NCBI GenBank assembly: GCA_023374045.1
Contig: CM041779.1
Span: 150,537,485 to 150,601,484 of the forward strand
DNA from: Limonium bicolor
Lineage: Eukaryota > Streptophyta > Magnoliopsida > Caryophyllales > Plumbaginaceae
DNA: 64,000 bases
Direction: 5' to 3'
Position numbers and translations under genes: made by a program. A model generated the notes under the pieces. The model did not search any database. It was not told the origin of the DNA and saw only the letters and a list, made by a program, of their open reading frames with translations. The first letter of the stretch is position 1, and every line of letters starts with the position of its first letter. Of this stretch, positions 22,101 through 33,935 are shown one piece after another.

Positions 22101-24887
22101 TTTTCTGAAGACTGGGGAATACCCAAGTAGTTTCGAGCCAAAATGCTTCTTCTAGCCTTAGCTGTTCCAGTTCCTCAATCCACAAGTACATGTCATAGAA
22201 CACAGACAAAGAAACACGGGATAAGTTAGTAGAATGTAAGAGGATTGGGGTGTGTGCAATGGGATCATACGGCCCCTCTCAATGGGAGGAAAGGGGGCAA
22301 TTTAATCATCTCCCACACCCCAACCGAGAACATAGAAAAGAGATTCAAACTGCTAACAAATGCTAAGGATTGTAAGATAAATCAAGCATTGTGGTTGCTA
22401 CTCAAATTAATCCGTCATCTTAGATTATGACTCAAACAAAGTGTAGTATCAAAGATAGGGGTTGTGAGTCATGTGGGATCATACCTAGAAGGGTTTATAT
22501 CACTTCCCTCTAAGATGAAAGATTAATAAGTTACCATCCAACCGATGAGTGATTTGTCTTAACAATTATAGCATGGGGCAACTATAACACAATTCATGCT
22601 CTTATCTAAGCACGGGGGTCAAATTACATGCTAGTATGAACTTAATTTCCAAACTAAATCGATGCGCACGGGACAAATTCAAAGCCGAAACAATTCAATT
22701 TCCCAAACCGAATTTAAATTGCGACATGAGAAACCAGCAATTGCTTGTGATAAGAAAGCTGACCATTAGGGTTTTCAAACCCATGAAGTGGTACCAGGCC
22801 CAAAGCGCCATCACAGGGTCAAGTCTCAAAGCCCAAAGTCAATTCCAAGCCAAACAAGCCCACACGTACAAGCCTTTGTCAATTCAAAGTTCACCAGGTT
22901 GGACGGTTCACCAAGGCCCAACGTACAGGTTCAATCCAATCATGCCACCATGAGCCCGAATCGCAATATAGGGAGCACCACCAAGGATGCATAAACGGGC
23001 CCACAATTGACCGCCCCAAATCAGATCAGCGCACAACAAGCTTTACTCTGCTCAAAGATGAATCGGTAAACATATGCACAGACAGACAGGGACCTCGAAC
23101 ACCCAAAGGCCGGAAAAGGGGTGAGGGCCCAAAGTTCATCATATCAGTACATTAAAACCAACAACAGTGCTAAACTCAAAACCCAAAACAGAACAGGCTG
23201 CGTAACAATAGATACATCAAGTGGAATTTTCAAACCCGAAGGAGCCATAGTCAGCTGGAGATTAGAAGCTGAGTCTAGCAATGAAGTCATAGATCTGCTC
23301 TGAGTCATTGGTCGTTAATTCAATCTCGGTTCGAAGTGAGAGTACCTCAGTCAAGTATATGGGCAACGACAATTAGCATATGAAACAATATGTTCACTGG
23401 GATCAAAATGAGTACCGAGACATGACAAAATGCGCAACAGGCAGCGAGAAATCTCGCTGGAGCTAATCGATCAGCAAAACAGTCGTCTAGCGCTGGGGAG
23501 ATTTAAATCCAAAACCCAGAACGCTCCAGAGAAGCGAATAAACAGTAAGAACATTATTATGCAATCGAAATAAACATATGAACACAGACCAAACCAATCG
23601 ACAAGGATAGAAGCTGTGGAGAAGTAGGTCGACGGCGATAACAACATCTTAAAGGCCGGTAAAATAGCATGTCATCGCTTCGATCGAACAGGGCACCTCA
23701 TCAAAATCGCAGATGGAGGAGCAAAACATCAGAGAAACACTAAAGGAAATCGTAACAAGAGGAAGAGGGGAAGAGATTTCTTCTCTTTTCTTAAAAATCC
23801 TTTCACAGGGAAGAACATCGCAACCAAGAGTGAGCCACCAGAAAGTGCAAGCCAAATTCGGGAAAGTGGTAGTGGTGTCGGATACCCCCGTTTCAAAATA
23901 TGAGATTGGTTGAGAGCTAGAGGCCGCCACTGATCAAGAGATCGCAGGAAGGGCGAATGCGAGACCGAAGAAGATCGGTCGAGGAGATTGGTGGCGGTGA
24001 TTTTGCTGCTAGATTAATTCGATTTTCAGACATCGAGCACCAAACAGTTGAAGTTTGCTGGTATTTTTTTTGAAGATGAAGAACCGATGAAGGAGGATGG
24101 GTGAAGGCGATGGGAGGTTTCATTCGTAGAAGAACGATAGAGGAGAAGTGGAGGCGCTGGGTTTTGGAAGAGAATGGAGGCGGGTCTCGGCGAAGGGGAG
24201 ATAGAAGAAGATGGATATAGGGATGATCGAGAGTGAAGACGGGAGGTGGCGGCTGTTATTCCCGAAGAAATTTTTTTTGGAGTCGATGAGGAAGAAGAAA
24301 AATCGAGCCCCGAGTGGGAGAAGGAGACCACCGTTCAGTAAAGAATCACTAGGGTTTTCTTGTTGTCATGAGAAAGGGTGGGTTCTAGGGTTTATGAGTG
24401 GGCTTTGTGTTTTTGTTTGGGCTTAGTAGGTCCAATACTAGGTGCTGGAATGGGTTTAAGGGCCTGGGCTAGGCTGGAGTTCAAGTAAGTGTGGATTGGG
24501 TTTGTAAGATGAAAATAAAAGTGTCTAAATAGAAGTGAACTGAAATGATAATAAAAATACCAATGTTAATAGTAGAATAAAATAAAATAAATATAAAAAA
24601 AGGTGTATAGGTGAATAAAAATAATAAATAAATAAATAATAAATATAAACAAAACAAAATAAGATAGTAAAATAGGTGAATAAACAAAAAGGGACGACCT
24701 TGAAACTGGACTGTCGATGAAATTCATTTTCGAAGAGTTGTTTTGTTTTTTTTTTGAAATGCTTTGAAAAATTATAAATGATGGTTTCGTTTTAGCACGC
24801 ACGCTAATATGTTTTGAAAAAGAAGGCGACGACCCCTCTTATTATTTCGGAATTTGCTTTATGGGGTGAGAATTTTTGGTGTCTACA
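19199..24887 (-). repeat. 3' LTR of the giant element (5,689 bp)
   Basis: It is near-identical to 46175-51940, differing mainly by single-base and short indels. It has no coding capacity I can recognise. On the plus strand it holds: a repeated end motif GTGGAGGGTGA (19199 and 19280), the GTCGCCACCTAG block near 19435 and a CTGCCTACGTACTCAATT block near 19961. These are followed by a CTGTGAGACGCTCGG-type short array (20065-20235), a GAATT-rich low-complexity tract (20290-21360) and an AT-rich terminal part. Open frames in it are by-products of low complexity. Confidence 0.95.
20290..21360. repeat. GAATT/TTGAA low-complexity tract in the LTR
   Basis: The tract is a drifted short-period array (TTGAATTGAATTGGG and similar). 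It includes a 28-bp sub-array GGGCCTTGTTTATGCTTTTG near 20770-20850. The same tract occurs at 47280-48360 in the other LTR. It explains the Asn/Ser/Phe-rich reading frames on the minus strand there. Confidence 0.9.
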
Positions 24888-24903
24888 GATGGCTCCCTTG
24901 ATT
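24888..24903 (-). other. polypurine tract of the giant element
   Basis: The minus strand reads AATCAAGGGAGCCATC directly before the 3' LTR start TGTAGACACC. Confidence 0.6.
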
Positions 24904-24984
24904 CAATTCTTTAAGCCCTTGCAGAATTGGATCAAGGTTGACGGGACGCCAAAAATTCTCACTACGGTTTATGATTTGTTCTTA

Positions 24985-25850
24985 TGAATGCGGGTGCACG
25001 GGGACTTATGACAGGCCCCAGATTGCGGTGATTGATGGTATGAGGACTAATGACGGGCCTCAACTAGATCTCGGTGTCTAGTTCAAGGGCTTATGACCGG
25101 CCTAGAATACGATCAAACAACCAATGCATGAGGACTAATGACGGGCCTCAACTAGATCTCGGTGCCTAGCTCTAGGACTAATGACGGGCCTAGAATGCAT
25201 CTTCGAATTGTATGAGGACTAATGACGGGCCTAGAATGCATCTTCGAATTGTATGAGGACTAATGACGGGCCTCAACTAGATCTCGGTGTCTAGCTCTAG
25301 GACTAATGACGGGCCTAGAATACAATCGGTATATGGGTTACGCATGAGGACTAATGACAGGCCTCAACTAGAACTCGGTGTCTAGCTCTAGGACTTATGA
25401 CGGGCCTAGAATGCATCTTCGAAATGTATGAGGACTAATGACGGGCCTCAACTAGATCTCGGTGTCTAGCTCTAGGACTAATGACAGGCCTAGAATACAA
25501 TCGTATATTGGTTATGCATGAGGACTAATGACGGGCCTCAACTAGAACTCGGTGTCTAGCTCTAGGACTTATGACGGGCCTAGAATGCATCTTCGAAATG
25601 TATGAGGACTAATGACGGGCCTCAACTAGATCTCGGTGTCTAGCTCTAGGACTAATGACGGGCCTAGAATACAATCGGTATATTGGTTATGCATAAGGAC
25701 TAATGACGGGCCTCAACTAGAACTCGGTGTCTAGCTCTAGGACTTATGACGGGCCTAGAATGCATCTGAAAGTATGAGGACTTATGACGGGCCCCAACTA
25801 GATCTCTTGACATCTAACTACAGGACTTATGACGGGCCTATAATACTTTG
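24985..25850. repeat. 3' UTR minisatellite with hierarchical periods
   Basis: GGACTAATGACGGGCCT recurs about every 40-48 bp. Pairs of these make 81-91-bp units (starts at 25256, 25347, 25431, 25521, 25605, 25696, 25777). Two such units alternate as a higher-order repeat of about 172-175 bp. One sub-unit carries CAACTAGATCTCGGTGTCTAG and the other TAGAATGCATCTTCGAA or TAGAATACAATCG. It lies just inside the 3' LTR, where Tat/Ogre elements often carry such arrays. Confidence 0.95.
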
Positions 25851-26148
25851 ATTGAGTTATACGAAACTCACTGTTTTGAGTGGTTAATTCGAGGATGACT
25901 CTGGTCGTGGGTTGATCCGGGATTGGTTGCTTTTCGGTTGTTTGTGGTGAGGGATGTGATAGTCGAATGTTGTATGATGATGTGTCCCTTGACTCGGTCA
26001 GTGTGGGACTCATGTTTTGATTTTGTTTTTGACAGCCTTGCCCGATGTGCACTATAGTCTCGGGATTTGGTAGGACTCTTGGCTCCAGAGTTTTGAGATG
26101 GCTCTGGTATGGCTCCTGAGTTTTTGGTTTTTGTGATTGGTCTTCGAG
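25851..26148 (-). other. internal region of the giant element beside the nested insertion
   Basis: GGCTC(C/T)-rich sequence continues across the nested element at 40398. No coding signal. TCGAG at 26144-26148 is the nested element's TSD. Confidence 0.6.
26144..26148. repeat. TSD TCGAG of the chromovirus (left)
   Basis: TCGAG directly precedes TGTAACACCCC. Confidence 0.9.
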
Positions 26149-29100
26149 TGTAACACCCCTACTACGCACATGACACTAAATGAAATCGCAGCGGAAATAA
26201 ATAACTAAACAGTAACTAACGCTTCGGTGCTACAACGCCGTCAACCACCCACGTGGTTGACAAGGCAGAATAAATACAAGTGTACCGGTCTAATGATCAG
26301 ACTCCCGAGCATAAAACTAAACCATAAATACATCATATACAATACCGAGTGTTCACATATCCTTCACTGTATAACATCACTGTAAACTGCATCAACCAAA
26401 AGTATATAACGCCACAGGAGCACAGGCGCATCTCGGGCCAACATCCAAAAGTATACAAAAGTAATCACATCCTAGGATCTAAAGCCACTCCGCTTCTTCG
26501 ATCCTCATCCTGCAGTATAAGAATATGGATCCCCCGAGGGTCAGCAACCCTTGGCTGGTATGGCTAACGCGCAGCCCATCGGCTACCGGGATACGCGCAG
26601 CTAATTGTCATGATAACATGGCATTCATTTATATACATACATATGGCTGAGCACCAATGGCGCACAGCACAACACATACACAGTGGATTTTCACTCCACG
26701 ATAACAAAACCACAGGGTCAAATAACACAAGAGCCTAGAGAGTGATTCACTCTCATGTCAAGCTCGTTAAACACACTCATTACCGTTCTGTTAGACGAAC
26801 GAGTAACTTAAGTCACAGATGGTTCGGATTTAGTGACCCGAACACATCACACAAACACAGGTTCCCACTAAACCGATCATAAGTCAGAATAGGTAAGCTT
26901 TGGAAGAAGCTAGCGGGAGATCGAACGCCAAATTAAGGAGAACAATCTTAACAACATAAGAGTCGAATCTGATTCAGATATCTACTCTTAACTTACATGC
27001 ATGACCGGACAACCGGATTCCTCACTTCCCAGTTAACATTTGTTAGAAGTTCATAGTGGAACTTAGCATCCAACACACAATAGGTGGTAAGTCATGTTAG
27101 AAACACACGAGGGAAATGAGTCACAACATAACATAACAATAATATGAACAACTGTAAACTCATTACATGTTTAAATCTTATAACGTCATAAACACACAGA
27201 AAAACATACAACATACAAACCGGTGTAAACCGCTAGACAACAGACTGCAAGAAAACCATACCTTGGTCCTTGCCTTGATTTGTTTCCACCGTAGGTCACT
27301 CCTATACATGATTCAAGAATGTCGGTTAATTAACTTATTTAACCTCCAAATTTACTAAGTGTTTAACATAATTATTTGACATGTTTAATGTCTAACTTAC
27401 CCTAGGTCACCTTCATTATATACCCTAGGGTTAACTACATAGGTCATATTCTTTTCTGTTTTTTTTTTTTTACAAATTTTGGTATGTCCGACCCACTGTC
27501 CGACCCACAACTGGGTCGGACCCTTCCAGTGGTTTTCGGGTCTGAAAAACCTTACCATGTCCGACCCATGTCCGACCCACCCTTCTGGGTCGGACCATTA
27601 CAGAAACTTTCACCGCCTATAAACATACCCGTCCGACCACGTCCGACTCATTCGACTGGGTCGGACCATTCCAGAAACATTTTCCTCCTTTGAAATTTGA
27701 CCGTCCGACCCATGTCCGACCCACCCTTTTGGGTCGGACCATTACAGAAACATTTTCCTAACGTCTAACAGAGGCTGTCCGACCCAAAACTGGGTCGGAC
27801 CCCTGGGTCGGACGTCCTCTAAACTTACCCAAATTTTGCCAAATCTTCACCAAACTTCTTCTAATGCCTCTTAATGCTTCCTAACAACATTTGGTACCCT
27901 TATATCCACATACAACATCCATGAAACTCATTTTCTAATTCCTTAAGCCTTTACTTATTTCTTTGTAAAATTCCTTAACACTTACAACATTTTATACTAG
28001 GTTTCTAAATGGTGTTTCTCACCTAAGATAACTACTATCCCACAATGCTTTCTCCTCATCTTAACATCATCTCCCAAGCATCATCTCTCACAACTAACTC
28101 CTTATATCATTCTTGAAACTCTTTTCCTAGTGTACACTTTCTCCTTATTTTACCAAAGTTTGCCTAAGTAATTACCTAAGTCCAAAATGACTTTGGTACA
28201 TACTAAAACCTCAAGCTCATGCCTAAGTCATTGTTACATCCCAAATCACCTCAATGCATGTTTCTTACACAAGAACAACACTTAACCAACCTAAACACCT
28301 CATAACTTATCAAACTCATCTTAACACTTAGAACTTCTCATTTATTACCTAAATTTCGACATAGGTTCTTCTAGAACATTACTAAACCAAAACACATTGT
28401 TTTTACCAACAAACAACCAAGAACACTAAAAATCCATTAAGTACTTATTATACACAAACTCCACTCACAAAGCACTACATCACAATATAGTGCACAATTT
28501 AAATTGCATGGCACTTAGGCCCTTAAATGACATGGCTCTTAGGCCCTTAAGATGCATAAATCATAAACACTGAATTTCCACAATATATTTGCCTTTAACC
28601 TGCAAATACACTCAACAACACATATGCCTTTTACTAAGCTCTTGGGAACACTTTACTAAGTCATTCACCATTTGCTCTTTAGGTATTTTAACAAGCATTA
28701 TAAGCTCATTTCTCCTAAGGCATTAAACAACATTAGGTTAGTAGATTTACCTCTTTTGCAAATAGCTTCTTTCTTGTTTCTTTAAAAACCGGTAATGGTA
28801 TTTGATTCTTTGACAAGTTCTAAACAATATACAAACATTATAATGAGTATTCAAGCTATAAGCTCCATCTCATTGTAAACCCTAATTTACATTGTTTCAA
28901 AAACATTAATGTAGTTTTTTTACCTTGCTCTTTGAAGAGAGTTTGAATATCTAGCAAGAGAGGACTCCACCTAGTCCATGAAGAGTTGGAATGAAGCTAG
29001 AACAAGGTCACACAAAGAGCTCCTTCAATATGTATTTTCGGTTACCACAAAAACATGAAGGAAATTGAGTTTTTATTTGAGATTCCTTACCTAGAAGTAA

Positions 29101-30038
29101 GGGAGAGTAACAATATGTAAAAATACAAGCTCAAGCTTCTTCAATGGTGGAACTCCTTGGCACCGAAATGGTGGTCTTGAAGTTTTGAGAAGATAGAAAT
29201 GAAGAGCTTGATGAGAGGAAGAGATTGGTGGTGTTTGTTTTTGATTTGGACAAGTGAGCTAGATTTTACAAGAGATCAAAGATGGAAATGGTGATGAGTA
29301 CTATTCCAAACCGTGAGAGAATGAAGAAGAGAGGTTGAAGAGAGTGTTTGGAACCGTGGGAAATGAAGGAAAGAAATGAGAGAATGAGATAGAATTTGCT
29401 TTTGAAGATATTTATACTTAATAAAGTAAAAAGGTACTTAAGTAGTCTTATTTATTTTCTTAACAAGCTAACAAAGGTGGTGTGTCACCAACCTTAAAAA
29501 CCGGCCCCAAATAGTAGTATGAGGGTTATAGTCTTTATTTGTCAATTTAATTACTTATACAAACATATGTTACAAAATAGCTTATAAAAATCACTATTCA
29601 TGAAAACAAGGCACATAGAAGTGAAATTTTTGATTTCCCATTGATAGACATCTCCAAATGTGATTATATAGTACACATATATTTAAGAGTAATGATGGAC
29701 ATCTAGCCACTCAAAACTCATTTACAAGACAATTTTTCAAAAATGTGCTTTAAGACTCCTTAAAGCACATTTTGTGTTTAAACTTGTTTTCAAGCTTGGT
29801 TTTCTTTGGTAATTGATTTAATATGTTCATTAGTGTATAAATGAGGTCTTGGTAAGTTCATTAGGTCTTAACCAAGTTTATCCCAAGCTTAGAGCACATT
29901 TTGGCTCTTATTGACTTTAAAGCACATTTGGTGTTTCCTTTTGTTTAAATTTGTTTACTAATGTTTCTAAGACTCTTTTTAGTCTTAATACACCATATTT
30001 AAGTGTTTAAACAATATATTAAGGTTTGGGGTATTTCA
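26149..30038 (-). repeat. 3' LTR of the chromovirus (3,890 bp)
   Basis: In element orientation it runs TGAAATACCCC to GGGGTGTTACA. It is nearly identical to 36495-40392, differing by a few substitutions and many one- to four-base indels, so insertion is recent on the scale of this window. It contains the GTCCGACCC palindrome array at 27486-27815 and no genes. Confidence 0.96.
27486..27815. repeat. GTCCGAC/GTCGGAC interspersed palindrome array in LTR
   Basis: Nine GTCCGAC and six GTCGGAC copies lie within about 330 bp. They are arranged so that CCGACCCA...TGGGTCGG pairs can form hairpins, and they are separated by CCATTACAGAAAC-type spacers. The second LTR has the same array. The spacing looks like a cis-regulatory or RNA-structural array rather than coding sequence. 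Confidence 0.9.
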
Positions 30039-30053
30039 ATCTACCCCCCTTAA
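30039..30053 (-). other. polypurine tract of the chromovirus
   Basis: The minus strand reads TTAAGGGGGGTAGAT directly before the 3' LTR start TGAAATACC. Confidence 0.85.
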
Positions 30054-30384
30054 AAGAACTTTGCCCTCAAAGTTCATACTTCCACATATCCTAAATATTA
30101 GAACACGGGATTACTTATAAACAATACTTCCATACATCATTAACAACACACTTACATAACATTGGACACCAGGTCCATACAACGATAACATTGGACACAA
30201 GGTCCATACAACAATAACATTGGACACAAGGTCCATACAACATTATCCACATCATTCAGACACAACGGTCTGTAACATAACAACATACATAGACGATGTA
30301 TTCAAATACACGTCGTACACACATAACCGAACGGCTCTACCCCCCTTAAAAAGGGGTACGCCCCGTACCCTATACACATGAGCA
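30054..30384 (-). other. chromovirus 3' untranslated region
   Basis: Between the integrase stop and the polypurine tract there is a short array of AACATTGGACACAAGGTCCATACAAC (about 30160-30240) and no coding sequence. Confidence 0.7.
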
Positions 30385-31632
30385 CTAAGAAGTAAACAAT
30401 GACGGGTACTTCGCCTTCATCTTTTCTTCCAGCTCCCAAGTGGCCTCCTCAACGTCCTGGTTAGACCAAAGAACTTTCACCAGTCTCACAGACTTATGGC
30501 GAGTGTCTCGAGTCTTAGTATCCAGAATCCGTACCGGAGTCTCCACTGATCGCATGGTCGGCTCTAAGGTTAGCCTTTCAGGCTGAAGCACATGAGACGG
30601 ATGAGACATATACTTCTTCAACTGGGACACATGAAATACATCATGTACCTTGCCCAGCTCGGCGGGTAGGTCTAGTCTATAGGCTACCGGGCCGATCCGC
30701 TCCGTCACAACATAAGGCCCCACATACTTTGGGCTCAACTTGCCCTTCTGGCCAAAACGAAATACTCCCTTCATGGGGGATACTCTCAAAAATACCTGAT
30801 CGCCCACGGCGAACTCCAGGTCACGTCTGCGCACATCTGCGTACGACTTCTGTCTATCCTGAGCTGCTTTCATGTTAGCCCGGATCTGGCGAACTTCTGC
30901 CTGAACTTGTTCAAGATACTCTGGTCCTATAATGACCGTCTCACTCGACTCATCCCAGCATAATGGCGTGCGGCACGGTCTACCGTACAAGGCCTGGAAG
31001 GGAGACATCTTGATCGAAGCGTGGTAACTGTTGTTGTAACTAAACTCGATCAGATGTAACTTATCAATCCAGCTGGTCTGAAAGTCAAGTGCACAAGCAC
31101 GTAGCATATCCTCAAGTGTCTGAATGGTGCGCTCACTTTGACCATCGGTCTGTGGGTGAAACGCTGTACTCAGTTTCAGTTCAGTACCCAATGCCTCTCG
31201 TGTAGACTTCCAATATCGGGATAAGAATCTGGTATCTCTGTCAGATACAATTGTTTTCGGTACACCATGATGTCTTACAATTTCCTTATCAAAGAGTTCT
31301 GCCAATCTTGCCACTTTCCAAGTGTCCTTCATCGGAATGAATCGGGCCACCTTGGTCAGTCGGTCAACTACAACCCATATCATATTCAGACCTCCCCTTG
31401 TAGGCGGAAAACCTACTACAAAGTCCATGGAGATATCATGGAACTTCCACTCAGGCACTGGCATTGGCTGTACCATACCACCAGGCCGTCGGTGCTCAAA
31501 CTTGACCTTCTGGCAAGTGGGACACCTCAACACATAATCACTTACATCTTTTTTCATTCCAGTCCACCAAAAATACCTTTTCACACTCTTATACATCTTT
31601 GAAGCTCCGGGGTGAATCGAAGTAGTGAACAA
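30385..31632 (-). CDS. chromovirus integrase with chromodomain-like C-terminus (open, 415 codons)
   Basis: Integrase inserts the element's cDNA into host DNA. The zinc-binding part ends in CPTC (residues 37-40). The catalytic core shows D70 (MDFVVGFP), D131 (SDRDTRF) and E167 (TDGQSERT). The spacing of 35 residues between D131 and E167 is the canonical D,D35E. A GPY/F-like region follows ([19 protein letters not shown], residues about 300-318), then a chromodomain-like tail with [19 protein letters not shown]. This is the expected Tekay arrangement, thought to steer insertion to heterochromatin. The frame is separated from RNase H by a frame change near 31620, so it is part of a broken polyprotein rather than a separate gene. 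Confidence 0.92.
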   Translation of the reverse strand: MFTTSIHPGASKMYKSVKRYFWWTGMKKDVSDYVLRCPTCQKVKFEHRRPGGMVQPMPVPEWKFHDISMDFVVGFPPTRGGLNMIWVVVDRLTKVARFIPMKDTWKVARLAELFDKEIVRHHGVPKTIVSDRDTRFLSRYWKSTREALGTELKLSTAFHPQTDGQSERTIQTLEDMLRACALDFQTSWIDKLHLIEFSYNNSYHASIKMSPFQALYGRPCRTPLCWDESSETVIIGPEYLEQVQAEVRQIRANMKAAQDRQKSYADVRRRDLEFAVGDQVFLRVSPMKGVFRFGQKGKLSPKYVGPYVVTERIGPVAYRLDLPAELGKVHDVFHVSQLKKYMSHPSHVLQPERLTLEPTMRSVETPVRILDTKTRDTRHKSVRLVKVLWSNQDVEEATWELEEKMKAKYPSLFTS

Positions 31633-32570
31633 TGGGATTCACTCAATATGCGCTCCTTCAACTCAGCGCTACTCCTAGGTATACACAATCGGCCATTCAG
31701 CCTAATCAGGTCATCATCGTGGAGTCTGAAGTCGTACTTCTGACCCTCGAATGTGCCATCAATAAGCTTCTGCCGGATCTCCAGCATATACTGATCCGTC
31801 ATCTGAGCACTCCGCACCTCTTCAACCAAGCCAGTATGAGAGACTAGCGAATGGAGAGAGTGTGCTCGGCGACTCAGTGCGTCAGCTACCACATTTGCCT
31901 TACCCTCTTTATATTGCAGATTAATATCGTAGTCATTCAGAAACTCAACCCACCTTCTTTGCCTCATGTTCAACTCTTTCTGAGTGAACAAGTACTTTAA
32001 GCTTTTGTGGTCAGAATAGATCGTCACACTTACCCCATACAAATAGTGTCGCCATATCTTCAATGCGAAGACAATGGCACCCAATTCTAAGTCGTGGGTA
32101 GGGTAGTTCTCCTCATGCTTCTTCAGTTGACGGGAGGCGTATGCTACGACCTTCCCGTGCTGCATCAATACACAACCCATACCTCTACCTGATGCGTCGC
32201 AGTAGACCTCAAAACCATCTGGACCGTCTGGTATAGTCAGGACTGGTGCAGATGTCAGAGCATCCTTGAGACTCACGAAAGAACTCTCACAGTCGACTGT
32301 CCACTCGAATGGTGCATCCTTCTTCATTAAGGAAGTCATCGGCTTCGAGACACTGGAGAAGTCCTTCACAAACCTCCTATAATAACCTGCCAGACCGAGG
32401 AAGCTCCTGATATCAGTGACTGTCTTCGGCCTAGGCCAGGTGCGCACAGCATCAATCTTTGCCGGATCAACAGCGATCCCGGCCTCAGAAATCACATGTC
32501 CAAGGAAGGATACTTGGTTCAACCAAAATTCACATTTCGAAAACTTTGCATACAACTGATTCCTCCTCAA
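31581..32570 (-). pseudogene. chromovirus RT C-terminus (thumb) and RNase H
   Basis: The open stretch begins [11 protein letters not shown] and VSFLGHVIS, the RT thumb. RNase H follows with its first Asp in [16 protein letters not shown], then Glu in [27 protein letters not shown] and the VVADALSRR end. It continues into the integrase zinc region (about 31600-31700) in a different frame. Active-site residues are present, but the polyprotein frame is interrupted at both ends. Confidence 0.92.
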
Positions 32571-33212
32571 TGTTTTAACACATTTCTCAGGTGGCTTTCG
32601 TGCTCACCTCTTGATTTAGAATACACAAGAATATCATCGATGAAGACTACCACTGACTTGTCCAACTGATCTTGAACAAGCGATTCATTAAGTCCATGAA
32701 CTTAGCTGGTGCATTTGATAAGCCAAACGGCATAACTGTGAACTCATAGTGCCCATACCTCGTTCTGAAAGCTGTCTTTTCGATATCACTGTCACGGATG
32801 GCAATCTGATGGTATCCGGAACGTAAGTCTATCTTGGAGAATACTGATGCTCCCTAAGCTGATCAAATATCGTCGATGCGTGGTAAAGGGTAACGGTTCT
32901 TCACCGTAACAGCATTCAGCTCCCGATAATCAATACACAGGCGGAGGCTACCGTCCTTCTTCTTCACGAAGAGAACCGGCGCTCCCCATGGTGAAACACT
33001 AGGCGGATAAAGCCCTTGTCAAGTAGGTCTCTCAGCTGCTCCTTGAGCTCTGTCATCTCTGCTGGAGCCATACGATAAGGTGCTTTCGCAATGGGTCCAG
33101 TACCCGGAACTAAGTCGATCTCAAACTCAACCTCTCGTGCTGGCGGCATGCCCGGCAGTTCCTTAGGAATACATCAGGAAACTCCGACACTACCGGCACA
33201 TCTGGGCTAAAC
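32571..33212 (-). pseudogene. chromovirus reverse transcriptase, fingers and palm (frameshifted)
   Basis: [19 protein letters not shown] opens RT near 33125. Palm motifs follow in shifting frames, with the catalytic VFIDDILVYS block at about 32623-32652. At least three frame changes lie in 640 bp (near 33000, 32855, 32690 and 32600). Apart from these the domain is complete and the motif residues are intact. Confidence 0.88.
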
Positions 33213-33833
33213 TCAGGGTCTCTCTATGTCCTGGACATAGCAGAGGTATACATCACTCCCTCGTCGTAACTCACGATACATGGCCATGGCGGTGATGATC
33301 TGTGTCGAAGGCTCCCTGGGCCTCTGGCGGTATGATATGGTAACCCCAGATGGACTCCGAAGAAGCAGTCGATGCTCGGCACACAGGATTCTGCCCTTGT
33401 ACCGCTCCAACCAGTTCATCCCGACAATCACATCAAATCCAAGTCCGTCGAACTCTATCAGGTCGATCGGGAACTCTTCACCTCTGATTCTTACAATGAC
33501 ATCTCGGTGGTAGCGGGTACACCTGATCTGTTCTTTCGATGGGAGAGTGACCAAGAAGTCTGGCATCTCCTCTCCATCTAACCCCAGCCTCTTCGCAAAA
33601 GATAGCGAAACAAATGTGTGTGAGGCTCCAGAGTCGAACAAGATCGATGCATCCACGCCATTCACTGGAAAGGTACCGGTGAGGATTGTGCCGCTCTTGC
33701 CGGCTTCTGCCTCATTGCAGACACTCAGTGTACCTCCCGTTCCGAGTGCACAGCCTAATTCATTGGCAACTAATAAGTACTGGGTAACAACACGGTTGAT
33801 ATACTTCAATAACTCCACTTTATTCATTAACAC
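33213..33833 (-). CDS. chromovirus aspartic protease region (open)
   Basis: This retropepsin cuts the Gag-Pol polyprotein. The active-site motif is ILFDSGASHTF near residue 65, followed by the GFDVIVGMNWL flap/helix block near residue 130. The open frame continues upstream of 33754, but a splice acceptor-like AATTAG at 33755-33760 suggests the true exon starts at 33754 (see the intron entries). In that case the ATG at 33833 is not the start. The frame change at its end near 33213 leads into RT. Confidence 0.85.
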   Translation of the reverse strand: MLMNKVELLKYINRVVTQYLLVANELGCALGTGGTLSVCNEAEAGKSGTILTGTFPVNGVDASILFDSGASHTFVSLSFAKRLGLDGEEMPDFLVTLPSKEQIRCTRYHRDVIVRIRGEEFPIDLIEFDGLGFDVIVGMNWLERYKGRILCAEHRLLLRSPSGVTISYRQRPREPSTQIITAMAMYRELRRGSDVYLCYVQDIERP

Positions 33834-33935
33834 TCTTCTTTACAACATTGTTGGTTTACATGGTTGATATAACTTAACACATACGTAACTCCCTTAACAT
33901 ATACTGGCTTAACACATTACAAAATATACAAGGCT

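Noticed and set aside
24985..25850. Possible CRISPR-like array because of regular GGACTAATGACGGGCC repeats
   Set aside because: The spacers are themselves repeated and the array lies in a plant retroelement 3' UTR. It is a minisatellite.
27484..27693. Plus-strand open frame in the chromovirus LTR, repeated at 37833-38051
   Set aside because: It arises from the periodic GTCCGACCC array, is antisense to the element and lies in an LTR. The second copy diverges in frame through indels, so it is not under coding constraint.
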